From UJ101 sp047975265 (GTDB lineage: Bacteria; Bacteroidota; Bacteroidia; Flavobacteriales; UJ101): 17,126 nt of DNA. Below are positions 6,988 through 15,072 of this stretch, one piece after another. The first letter of the stretch is position 1, and each line of letters begins with the position of its first letter. Both the position numbers and the translations under genes were made by a program. Below the pieces are notes generated by a model. It saw only the letters and a list, made by a program, of their open reading frames with translations, had not been told where the DNA came from and searched no databases. Location: assembly GCA_047975265.1 (NCBI GenBank), contig JBKEDE010000027.1, forward strand, positions 1 to 17,126, in the 5' to 3' direction.

Positions 6988-9810
6988 TTATACATATTCT
7001 TCAATAGGAGTACACGTACATACTAAATTCCGATCTCCGTAGGCTTCATCAATTCGATTAACGGTTGCCCAAAATTTATTTTCTTTTACCCATTCTAACG
7101 GATAAGCTGCTTTACTTCTCGAATAAGGAAAATCCCATTGATCAGCTGTAATTTGCTCCATAATATGCGGTGCATTTCTTAATACATTATTTTCTTCAGA
7201 GGCTTTTCCTTCCGCAATTTCCTCTATTTCTGACTTAATGGTTATCAAAGCTTCTGCAAAACGATCTATTTCCTCTTTACTCTCACTTTCAGTTGGTTCA
7301 ATCATCAAGGTTCCTGCCACCGGAAAAGAGACGGTTGGTGCATGAAATCCAAAATCCATCAAACGTTTAGCTACATCTACAACTTCAATTCCTAAAGATT
7401 TAAATTTTCTAAAATCTACAATCATTTCATGTGCAACATAGCCGTTTTCTCCGGTATATAATATATCGTATTTTTTTTCTAAAACCGATTTTAAATAATT
7501 AGCATTTAAAATAGCATAGGCTGTTGCTTTCTTTAATCCTTCTGCTCCTAACATTTTGATATAAGAATATGAAATCAATAAAACCAAAGCAGAGCCATAC
7601 GGAGCTGAAGAAATAGCTTCAATTCCTTGCTCTCCTCCTATTTTTATAATCGGATTTGAAGGTAAAAAGGGCTTTAAGTGCTCTGCTACACAAATAGGTC
7701 CAACTCCGGGTCCTCCTCCTCCATGCGGAATGGCAAATGTTTTATGTAAGTTTAAATGACACACGTCTGCCCCAATTAATCCCGGACTTGTATAACCAAC
7801 CTGTGCATTCATATTAGCACCATCCATATATACCTGCCCTCCATGTTCATGAATTAAATGGGTAATATCTAAAACATGACTTTCAAATACTCCATGCGTT
7901 GAAGGATAGGTAATCATTAATGCAGCCAATTCATGACTGTGTTTTGCTACTTTTAATTTTAAATCTTCAAAGTCAATATTTCCGTTTTCTAATGATTTCA
8001 CTACAACCACTTCCATTCCCGACATAGTTGCAGAAGCCGGATTTGTTCCATGAGCAGAAGCCGGAATAATTACAATATTTCGATGATGATCTCCTTTGGA
8101 TTCATGGTATTTTTTAATAACCATAAGTCCTGCATATTCTCCTTGTGCTCCGGAATTAGGCTGTAAAGAAGTAGCTGAAAATCCTGTAATTTCAGATAAA
8201 TCATTCTCCAAATTTTGAATCATTTCCAAATAACCTTCTACTTGTTCTTCAGGTTGAAACGGATGCACATCATTCCACTCTGCCCAACTTAAAGGAAGCA
8301 TTTGTGTTGCTGCGTTTAATTTCATTGTACACGACCCTAACGAAATCATGGAATGATTTAAAGACAAATCTTTTCTTTCCAAACGTTTAATGTAACGCAT
8401 CATTTCAGTTTCAGAATGGTATTTTTTAAAGACATCTTCTTGTAAAAAGGTAGAAGTTCTTTTTAATTTTTCAGGAATTTTTAATTTTTCATCTGATTGA
8501 GAATCCGTTCCTCCCAACAAAGAAATAATTTCTTTTACATCTACATCTGAAGTTGTTTCATTTATTGAAATTACTAATTCTGAATCATTTACATAATAAA
8601 AATTAACTTTTACTGCTTCTGCCTTTATTTTTATCGCTTGCGTATCAATATTTGTAAAATGTAATGTATCAAAATAAAATTCATTTACATTTCCTGAAAC
8701 GCTATCCGCTATTTTTTTGGTTTTAAGATGAATTTCTTTTGCAATATTTTTTAACCCTTCTGCACCATGATAAACAGCATACATTCCTGCCATGACAGCC
8801 AGCAAAACCTGAGCTGTACAAATATTTGAAGTTGCTCGTTCTCTTTTAATATGTTGTTCACGCGTTTGCAAAGCCATTCTGTAGGCTTTACGTTCATAAC
8901 GATCTTTTGAAATCCCAATAATACGTCCCGGAATATTTCGTTTGTATTTTTCCAATGTAGCAAAATAAGCAGCATGAGGTCCTCCGAAACCTAAAGGAAT
9001 TCCTAAACGCTGTGTGGTTCCTACAACTACATCAGCTCCCCATTCACCCGGAGGCGTTAAAAGCGTTAGCGATAAAATATCAGCAGCTACAATAGTTGCT
9101 ATTTCAAATTCTTTTGCTGAATCAACCAAATTTGTATAATTAACCAATTTACCGTATTTACCCAGATATTGGACAATCCATGCAAAATACTCTTGTGAAG
9201 GTTTAAATTCTTCTGTTTTTCCTACAACTAACTCTATTCCAAAGGCAGTTGCTTTTGGTTTTAAAACAGCCAAAGTTTGTGGTAAAACTTCATCTGAAAC
9301 AAATAATTTATTGGCATTGTTCTTTTTTTGATTTTTGGTACGCGATCCATATAACATCGTCATGGCTTCAGCAGTAGCAGTTCCTTCGTCCAACAAAGAA
9401 GCATTGGCAATCTCCATTCCTGTTAGTTCTACAACAGTGGTTTGATAATTAATTAATGCTTCCAGCCTACCTTGTGCTATCTCTGCCTGATAAGGTGTAT
9501 AAGCTGTGTACCATCCCGGATTTTCAAAAATATTCCGCTGAATAACAGAAGGCGTTATTGCCGGATGATAGCCTAACCCGATATAGTTTTTTGAAAGTTG
9601 ATTTTTCGAAGAAAGTTCTTTCAAATGTTTTAACATTTCGTATTCAGTAAGTGGTTTTGTTATGTTTAAATCTTTATCGGCTCGGATTTTTTTAGGTATT
9701 GTTTTATCAATTAATTCTTCTATTGATTGACAATTTAATTGTTTCAACATTTCGTTTTTATCACTTTCTGAAATACCTATATGTCTTTTTTGAAAATCTG
9801 TTAATTGCAT
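6988..9810 (-). CDS. gcvP: Glycine dehydrogenase (decarboxylating), P-protein
   Basis: This is the pyridoxal-phosphate enzyme of the glycine cleavage system. It decarboxylates glycine and passes the aminomethyl group to the lipoyl arm of the H-protein. At 940 residues it is the fused one-chain form (N- and C-halves joined), of usual length. The N-half opens with FQKRHIG and contains NYIGLGYHPAITPSVI (75-90) and NPGWYTAYTPYQAEIAQGRLE (97-117). The C-half has LGSCTMKLNA (491-500), PNSGAQGEYAGL (551-562), HGTNPASA (587-594), and the cofactor site NLHKTFAIPHGGGGPG with Schiff-base Lys690. No frameshift is visible. The partners GcvH, GcvT and lipoamide dehydrogenase are not in this window, as is common in Flavobacteriia. 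I see no glycine riboswitch upstream. Confidence 0.97.
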   Translation of the reverse strand: MQLTDFQKRHIGISESDKNEMLKQLNCQSIEELIDKTIPKKIRADKDLNITKPLTEYEMLKHLKELSSKNQLSKNYIGLGYHPAITPSVIQRNIFENPGWYTAYTPYQAEIAQGRLEALINYQTTVVELTGMEIANASLLDEGTATAEAMTMLYGSRTKNQKKNNANKLFVSDEVLPQTLAVLKPKATAFGIELVVGKTEEFKPSQEYFAWIVQYLGKYGKLVNYTNLVDSAKEFEIATIVAADILSLTLLTPPGEWGADVVVGTTQRLGIPLGFGGPHAAYFATLEKYKRNIPGRIIGISKDRYERKAYRMALQTREQHIKRERATSNICTAQVLLAVMAGMYAVYHGAEGLKNIAKEIHLKTKKIADSVSGNVNEFYFDTLHFTNIDTQAIKIKAEAVKVNFYYVNDSELVISINETTSDVDVKEIISLLGGTDSQSDEKLKIPEKLKRTSTFLQEDVFKKYHSETEMMRYIKRLERKDLSLNHSMISLGSCTMKLNAATQMLPLSWAEWNDVHPFQPEEQVEGYLEMIQNLENDLSEITGFSATSLQPNSGAQGEYAGLMVIKKYHESKGDHHRNIVIIPASAHGTNPASATMSGMEVVVVKSLENGNIDFEDLKLKVAKHSHELAALMITYPSTHGVFESHVLDITHLIHEHGGQVYMDGANMNAQVGYTSPGLIGADVCHLNLHKTFAIPHGGGGPGVGPICVAEHLKPFLPSNPIIKIGGEQGIEAISSAPYGSALVLLISYSYIKMLGAEGLKKATAYAILNANYLKSVLEKKYDILYTGENGYVAHEMIVDFRKFKSLGIEVVDVAKRLMDFGFHAPTVSFPVAGTLMIEPTESESKEEIDRFAEALITIKSEIEEIAEGKASEENNVLRNAPHIMEQITADQWDFPYSRSKAAYPLEWVKENKFWATVNRIDEAYGDRNLVCTCTPIEEYV

Positions 9811-9835
9811 TCTGTGTTATTTTAAAAAAATCGTT

Positions 9836-9843
9836 TAAAGATA
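9836..9843 (-). promoter_or_regulatory. Possible -7 element of gcvP
   Basis: On the minus strand these bases read TATCTTTA, one mismatch from TAnnTTTG, about 25 bases before the gcvP ATG. The -33 position shows only T-rich sequence. Read-through from the glgB unit upstream is also possible, since I see no terminator between them. Confidence 0.35.
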
Positions 9844-9914
9844 TGAAATTCATGTATGATTTTAAACTTTTCGAAAAGGAAGTTTGATTGATTATTATTC
9901 TTACATAATAAAAT

Positions 9915-10369
9915 TTATACCTTTTTATAAACCATCTTTATATGAGGTAATTTATTGTCTTCTAAATATTCCTCACCTATAGGCTGAAAACCTAAATTGG
10001 TATAAAACTGTAATAAATATGTTTGTGCACTAATTATAATAGTATTCTCTTTAAATAAAGTTACTATTTTTCTATGGCTATTTTCATCATTTTGCAAGCC
10101 AATTGCTTCCTTCTAAAATCGGAAGACACAACAACTCTTCCTATTGAGAATCCTTCAGAATAAGAAATTCCTCTTGGAATTAATCGAGAGTAGGCAACAA
10201 TTTGATCACCTTGATATAAAAATAGATGATATGATTCTTCATCTTTTCCATCTACATCCAAATAAGGACAATCTTGCTCTACAACAAAAACAGTTTCACG
10301 CAATCGAATAATATCATGAAACTCCTCTTTGGTTAATTCTTCCCACGATTTAATCTGCCAATTTTTCAT
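9915..10369 (-). pseudogene. elaA: ElaA-type GNAT acetyltransferase split by a -1 frameshift
   Basis: Two minus-strand frames together make one ElaA-like N-acetyltransferase. The first (10369 to 10064, 101 residues) holds LRETVFVVEQDCPYLDVDG and the acetyl-CoA-binding region IGRVVVSSDFRRKQLACKMM, then stops at TAG. The second, in the -1 frame, supplies the C-terminal part: ISAQTYLLQFYTNLGFQP and the ending IGEEYLEDNKLPHIKMVY. Both segments line up with E. coli ElaA (CPYQDIDG; LGAQAHLQNFYQSFGFIP; YEEDGIPHIGM). The break is at a five-A run (plus strand T run 10067-10071) directly before the TAG. Adding one A, or a -1 slip there, joins the frames into about 151 residues, the family length. Possible causes are a recent null mutation, a phase-variable tract, slippage or a sequencing error. 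It lies 25 bases after glgB, probably co-transcribed. The substrate is unknown. Confidence 0.85.
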
Positions 10370-10394
10370 ATTTATACAATACGTAATTTAATTT

Positions 10395-12356
10395 TTATTT
10401 TTTTAAAACGATTGCCGTTCGGCTCGGTAAATAAATTTGAAGTTGTTGTTTTACTCTATATTCATAATTTTTATCTACTCGATCAAAACCTCCAAAAATT
10501 TCATCATCTGAACTAAAAACAACACGATAAATACCCTCTTTTCCTATTGTTATTATATAATTTTCAAAAGATTCTTGATTAAAGTTAAAAATATAAATCA
10601 GTTCATTTTTTTCAAATGCTAAAATTCGTTTTTCGTTATCTTCATGTATTTTATACGAAATACCTTTTAAAATATTTTCTTGTTTTGAAAACACAATCAT
10701 TGCTTGGTCAAATTCATTCAAATATTTATATTTTAGGTGATCTGCTTCTGACAAACTCCATTGGCGTCGGGCAAAATAATAACTCCAATCATTTCCTTCA
10801 CGGGGAAAATCAACCCATTCAGGATGTCCAAATTCATTTCCCATAAAATTCAAATAACCTTCTCCTCCCAAAGCAATGGTTATAAAACGAATCATTTTAT
10901 GCAAAGCTATTCCACGATCAATTACAATACTGGAAGAAAAAATACTCATATTGGTATACATTTCTTTATCCATTAACCAAAAAGCAAGAGTTTTATCTCC
11001 AACCAAAGCTTGGTCATGGCTTTCTGCATAAGCAATGGTTTTTTCTTTATTGCGACGATTGGTTAAATGATAAAACATTTCTCCCATATGCCACTCCTCA
11101 TCCGGTGTTTTTTCTAAAAGAGTATTCCAATAATCCGGAATACCCATACCCAATCGATAATCAAAGCCCAATCCTCCATCTTCAATTTTTCTGCATGCAC
11201 CCGGCATTCCGCTCATATCTTCACAAATTGATATAGCATGTGGATTAATTTGATGTATTAAAGTGTTTGCCAATTGCAAATATAAAATGGCATCATTGTT
11301 TTCTTCTCCTTTAAAATAATCGGCGTATCCTCCAAAATTGATGTGTCCGTGATGATGATACAACATGGATGTTACTCCATCAAAGCGAAATCCATCAAAA
11401 TGAAATTCTTCCATCCAATATTTCAAATTGGATATTAAAAAACGTTTTATTTCAATCTTTCCATAATCAAATAAACGGGAATCCCATGCCGGATGCCAAC
11501 CGTTAAAATATAACTCTGTCCCGTCAAACTCAGCTAATCCTTCATCTCGATTTTTAACCGCATGAGAATGCACTACATCCATTATAACGGCAATATCCAA
11601 TCGGTGGGCTTCATTAATCAATTCACGTAAATCATCTGTAGAACCAAAACGGGAAGATGCTGCAAAGAAATTGGAAACCTGATACCCGAATGAAGCATAA
11701 TACGGATGCTCTTGTATTGCCATCATTTGAATCACGTTATAACCAAGCTTCTTGATTCTTGGTAAAATATTTTGAGTAAACTCTTTATAAGTTCCCACTT
11801 TTCCTTCTTCTTGTGCCATTCCTATATGCACTTCATATATTATAGGATTTTTAATTTTAGAAAGATCAAATTTATCATCAGTCCATTTAAAGGTCGATTG
11901 TTTTAAAAATTGTCCGTCAAATCCAGCATTTTTATGCTGAACCACTCGGTTTATAAACGTTGGTATGCGATCCAATTGTCCATTTTGACCGCTGATATGT
12001 ACTTTTATTAGAGAACCGTTGTTTAAACGCTCTCTATACTGATTATCAGGTAAAAAAATTTCCCATACTCCACACTTTGTACGATTCATCAGGTTCGCAC
12101 CTCTATTCCAATCATTAAAATCTCCTATTAAACTTAAATAATTTGCATTTGGTGCCCACTCTCTAAACCACCACCCCTTATTGGCTTCATCATAATTAAA
12201 ACCAAAAAAATGATGGGCATCGGCAAAGTTTTGAAGACTTCTAAAATCGTTATTAATATATTCTAACGTATTATAATACCATTCCAAACGATTATTAATA
12301 ACCGTCTCAAACGGTTTTAACTCAGGGTCTTCTTTTATTAACGGCAGATGAATCAT
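10395..12356 (-). CDS. glgB: 1,4-alpha-glucan (glycogen) branching enzyme, eukaryotic-like type
   Basis: This GH13 enzyme cuts an alpha-1,4-glucan chain and re-attaches the segment by an alpha-1,6 bond, making the branches of glycogen. It has 653 residues. An N-terminal CBM48 module carries GWWFREWAPNANYLSLIGDFNDW (61-83). The catalytic barrel shows DVVHSHA (260-266), GFRFDGVTSM with nucleophile Asp326, ICED with acid/base Glu379, and ESHDQ with transition-state Asp448. The C-terminal beta domain ends in YLPSRTAIVL. Segments such as YAESHDQALVGDKTLAFWLMD, GGEGYLNFMGNEFGHPEW and FARRQWSL closely resemble human and plant branching enzymes (GH13_8) rather than the E. coli GlgB type. It is intact. 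No glgA, glgC or glgP is near; the downstream gene is a broken ElaA-like acetyltransferase. Confidence 0.95.
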   Translation of the reverse strand: MIHLPLIKEDPELKPFETVINNRLEWYYNTLEYINNDFRSLQNFADAHHFFGFNYDEANKGWWFREWAPNANYLSLIGDFNDWNRGANLMNRTKCGVWEIFLPDNQYRERLNNGSLIKVHISGQNGQLDRIPTFINRVVQHKNAGFDGQFLKQSTFKWTDDKFDLSKIKNPIIYEVHIGMAQEEGKVGTYKEFTQNILPRIKKLGYNVIQMMAIQEHPYYASFGYQVSNFFAASSRFGSTDDLRELINEAHRLDIAVIMDVVHSHAVKNRDEGLAEFDGTELYFNGWHPAWDSRLFDYGKIEIKRFLISNLKYWMEEFHFDGFRFDGVTSMLYHHHGHINFGGYADYFKGEENNDAILYLQLANTLIHQINPHAISICEDMSGMPGACRKIEDGGLGFDYRLGMGIPDYWNTLLEKTPDEEWHMGEMFYHLTNRRNKEKTIAYAESHDQALVGDKTLAFWLMDKEMYTNMSIFSSSIVIDRGIALHKMIRFITIALGGEGYLNFMGNEFGHPEWVDFPREGNDWSYYFARRQWSLSEADHLKYKYLNEFDQAMIVFSKQENILKGISYKIHEDNEKRILAFEKNELIYIFNFNQESFENYIITIGKEGIYRVVFSSDDEIFGGFDRVDKNYEYRVKQQLQIYLPSRTAIVLKK

Positions 12357-12772
12357 AATAATATAGCGTTAAACATAGTGGTGTTCTAAATCTTTATTGT
12401 TATTTGGTAAAATTATTTAAAAAAGAATAGAAATACAAGAGGAACATTGCTAAATTGCTTTTAAATCAGTACCTTTTAGCCACTGACTTTTTCAATTTGT
12501 TTATATTCCGTTCATTTTCGTTAAAAATAGAAATACTCGGCCTCAACTCGAGTACGGGTCACATATGCTATTTACCAATAAATAGTTTCAAACCTTAAGA
12601 TTGTCATTTTTAATCCCCAAGTCCAATTAGAACCGTTGTAAAAAATAGCATTTTTTTGGTATTGTTGGTTAAATTCCAATTTTCAAACTCAATCTGTGAT
12701 ACTTTTTCAAGATATTTTACATGTGTCCGGTAAGAAATCTCTAAAATTTCAAGTAAAATGACTGTAAATTAT
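12357..12772. other. 416-base gap without a convincing gene
   Basis: This region lies upstream of glgB and downstream of the symporter gene, both on the minus strand. Near its left end (12370-12377, minus) TATGTTTA is a weak -7-like box for glgB. TACTCG (12534-12539), nine bases, then CGAGTA (12549-12554) forms a short hairpin in the most GC-rich part. On the minus strand a 52-codon frame without ATG (12768 to 12610) is open. It is followed by stop-interrupted sequence with a further open piece ending in TGA near 12470. This looks like a decayed gene or an intergenic repeat rather than an active gene. I see no RNA gene or clear terminator here. Confidence 0.4.
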
Positions 12773-14239
12773 TTAAGATCCAATATCCATTACATTTACT
12801 CTTTTCTTTTTTCTCCGAATGATTAGTAATAAACCTAAAAACGTAAGTAATCCATTATAGACTAATATTTCAAAACCTATTTCATGTCCGTTTTGATCAG
12901 CAAAATATTTAATGATGTATGAAATGCTTGGTGCTAAAATGGCTATAACAGGAACCCATTGGTCTTTTATTTTCCATTTTGTAAAAAGACCAAAAGTATA
13001 CATTCCCAACAAAGGTCCGTAAGTATATCCTGCCGCTTTAAACAATTCCCAAATAACCGATTCATCTTTAAATACCTCTTTAAAAATAAGAATAATAACT
13101 ACCAATAAAATACTGAATCCTATATGTACTATTTTACGTAATTTTTTAGCATTTTCTTTGTTTTCGATTTCTAAAATATCAATTGAAAATGAAGTTGTTA
13201 ATGAAGTTAAAGCGGAATCTGCACTTGAATAAGCAGCGGCTATCAAGCCTAAAATAAAAAAAGCTGAAGTTATTTTTCCAATTTGAGGTAACATGGCTAT
13301 CATAGGAAAAAGTTTATCTTTATGAAAATCTAACCCATTTTGTTGAGCATATTGCGTCAATAAAAACCCCAGTATTAAAAAAATTAAATTGACAAAAATT
13401 AGAATTACACTGAATGACAACATGTTTTTTTGTGCTTCTTTTATATTTTTACAACTTAAATTTTTCTGCATCATATCCTGATCCAGCCCTGTCATGGTAA
13501 TAGTTATAAACATTCCTGATAAGAAATTTTTAATAAAAAACTTACTGTCGTTTATATCTTCAAAAAAGAAAATTTGACTCATTTTTGAATCAAAAACCGT
13601 TTGAGAAATTGCCGGAAAGGAATTTAATTGTAATGCTCCACTCACATAATAAAGTGTTACGCCCACAGCAACCAACATAAATACGGTTTGTAACGTATCC
13701 GTCCAGATTATGGTTTTAATTCCGGAACGAAACGTATAAATCCAAATCAATAAAATGGTTAGAGTAACTGTTAGCCAATAAGGGATATCGTATTGATCAA
13801 AAACTAACCATTGCAATACATTGGCAACCAAAAATAATCGAAAAGCGGCACCTATCGTTCTAGAAATTAAAAAACCAACGGCTCCTGTTTTATAACTAAA
13901 ATAGCCTAAACGACTATATAAATAACCATAAATTGATGTTAAATTAAGGCGATAATAAAGTGGTAATAATATAAAAGAAATTACTACATATCCAAAAAAA
14001 TACCCCAAAACCATTTGCATATAGCTAAATGATTCTTCTTCTACTGCTCCCGGAACAGAAATAAAGGTTACTCCTGAAAGAGAAGCCCCAATCATTCCAA
14101 AAGCAACAATATACCATGGAGATTCCTTTCTTCCCGTAAAAAAAGATTCATTATCATCTGATTTACTTGTAAAAAAGGAGATAGAAATTAAAACTGCAAA
14201 ATAGCCCAGTATTAAAATTATAATTTCTGTTGCTGACAT
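12773..14239 (-). CDS. Sodium:solute symporter (SSS family)
   Basis: This 488-residue inner-membrane transporter is predicted to couple sodium entry to uptake of a small solute. It has about thirteen hydrophobic segments, starting with TEIIILILGYFAVLISISFF at residues 4-23, consistent with the LeuT fold of SLC5/SSS proteins. Signatures include SFFTGRKESPWYIVAFGMIG at 32-51, GASLSGVTFISVPG (51-64), GLDQDMMQKNLSCKN (251-265), and GLIAAAYSSADSALTSLTTSF (331-351). The last matches the TM8 region whose serines help form the Na2 site. Family members carry sugars, amino acids, sialic acid or nucleosides, and nothing nearby suggests which. The C-terminus is basic (IRRKKKRVNVMD), typical of a cytoplasmic tail. 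It diverges from recR with 49 bases between starts. Confidence 0.92.
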   Translation of the reverse strand: MSATEIIILILGYFAVLISISFFTSKSDDNESFFTGRKESPWYIVAFGMIGASLSGVTFISVPGAVEEESFSYMQMVLGYFFGYVVISFILLPLYYRLNLTSIYGYLYSRLGYFSYKTGAVGFLISRTIGAAFRLFLVANVLQWLVFDQYDIPYWLTVTLTILLIWIYTFRSGIKTIIWTDTLQTVFMLVAVGVTLYYVSGALQLNSFPAISQTVFDSKMSQIFFFEDINDSKFFIKNFLSGMFITITMTGLDQDMMQKNLSCKNIKEAQKNMLSFSVILIFVNLIFLILGFLLTQYAQQNGLDFHKDKLFPMIAMLPQIGKITSAFFILGLIAAAYSSADSALTSLTTSFSIDILEIENKENAKKLRKIVHIGFSILLVVIILIFKEVFKDESVIWELFKAAGYTYGPLLGMYTFGLFTKWKIKDQWVPVIAILAPSISYIIKYFADQNGHEIGFEILVYNGLLTFLGLLLIIRRKKKRVNVMDIGS

Positions 14240-14251
14240 ATTTTAGATTTC

Positions 14252-14284
14252 TTGATCAAAATTCTTCCAAATATAGTAAATTTA
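14252..14284 (+). promoter_or_regulatory. Possible recR promoter with very short leader
   Basis: TTG (14252-14254), 22 bases, then TAAATTTA (14277-14284), one mismatch from TAnnTTTG. The box ends four bases before the recR ATG, so the transcript would be nearly leaderless. It overlaps the symporter -7 element on the other strand. Confidence 0.35.
14268..14275 (-). promoter_or_regulatory. -7 element of the symporter gene
   Basis: On the minus strand these bases read TATATTTG, a perfect TAnnTTTG, 28 bases before the symporter ATG. A -33 TTG is not evident; that position falls in the first codons of recR. Confidence 0.55.
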
Positions 14285-14288
14285 CCTC

Positions 14289-14906
14289 ATGAATTATCCT
14301 AGTAAGATTTTGGAAAATGCTGTTTACGAAATTTCACAACTTCCCGGAATTGGCAAACGATCTGCTTTAAGGCTAGTTTTACACATGTTAAGACATAAAA
14401 AGGAAGATACCAAACGATTGGCTTTTGCCTTAAATCAATTGGTTGATGAAATTAAATATTGTAAACAATGTCATAACATTTCAGATACGGAATTATGCGA
14501 AATATGTTCCAATCCGGCACGAAATGAACAAATAGTATGTATTGTAGAAAATGTTCGAGACGTTATGGCTATTGAAAATACAAGCCTATATAAAGGTCTT
14601 TATCATGTTCTTGGCGGTATAATTTCTCCTATTGATGGCGTTGGTCCCGGGCAATTAAACATTCAATCTTTAATCAATCGAATTAAAGAAGAACCCATTA
14701 AAGAAATTATTTTTGCTCTAAGTTCAACCATGGAAGGCGATACCACGATGTTTTATATTTACAAAGTTTTAAAAGATACCGAAATAAAAATTTCTACTAT
14801 CGCAAGAGGCATATCCATAGGTGATGAAATTGAATATATTGATGAAATAACACTAGGACGCTCTTTAATCAACCGCGTTTTATATGAACAAACTTTAAAA
14901 GAATAA
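14289..14906 (+). CDS. recR: Recombination mediator protein RecR
   Basis: RecR works with RecO (and RecF) to load RecA on SSB-coated gapped DNA during recombinational repair in the cytoplasm. The 205-residue length is normal. An N-terminal helix-hairpin-helix region contains SQLPGIGKRSALRLVLHML (16-34). A C4 zinc finger follows, with Cys58, Cys61, Cys70 and Cys73 (CKQC...CEIC). The Toprim domain spans about 81-175, with IVCIVENVRDVMAIE, the LGGIISPIDGVGPGQLN loop (108-124) and the acidic MEGD site (148-151). The C-terminal ARGISIGDEIEYIDEITLGRSL segment is the family ending. MNYPSKILE is the usual N-terminus, so the ATG is right. It diverges from the symporter gene and converges on rarA. Confidence 0.97.
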   Translation: MNYPSKILENAVYEISQLPGIGKRSALRLVLHMLRHKKEDTKRLAFALNQLVDEIKYCKQCHNISDTELCEICSNPARNEQIVCIVENVRDVMAIENTSLYKGLYHVLGGIISPIDGVGPGQLNIQSLINRIKEEPIKEIIFALSSTMEGDTTMFYIYKVLKDTEIKISTIARGISIGDEIEYIDEITLGRSLINRVLYEQTLKE

Positions 14907-15072
14907 TTGATACGTGGTCTTAATTTCAGGGATATTTACGCTTTTCGTAATCCAAATTTTCGTTGGGCAACATGCTTTTTAGCACATTACTACTACAAAT
15001 ATACTTTTTCTAACACCCCTATAAAATATACAACAGACAACAAAATAACTTACAATACACCCTATACCTCAA
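14907..15072. other. recR-rarA convergent gap with a possible tiny minus-strand ORF
   Basis: This is a 166-base spacer between convergent genes. On the minus strand, TATATTTG (15003-14996) matches a -7 element and is followed 22 bases later by a 16-codon frame (14973-14926) beginning MLPNENLDYEKRKYP and ending in TGA. There is no -33 TTG at normal distance. No clear rho-independent terminator is visible; TGCT/AGCA (14973-14984) is too short. A plus-strand frame starting right after the recR stop looks non-coding. The right half is unusually rich in A and C. The tiny ORF is a suggestion only. Confidence 0.25.

Noticed and set aside
9699..9887. 62-codon plus-strand frame across the gcvP start
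   Set aside because: It is the complement of the gcvP N-terminus, with an Ile/Leu/Phe-rich shadow translation and no independent signals.
9811..9914. Glycine riboswitch upstream of gcvP
   Set aside because: The 104-base gap is AT-rich with no recognisable paired aptamer elements, and it is too short for a tandem glycine aptamer.
10616..10976. Two plus-strand frames inside glgB
   Set aside because: Both overlap conserved catalytic-domain sequence of glgB on the opposite strand and have no coding features of their own.
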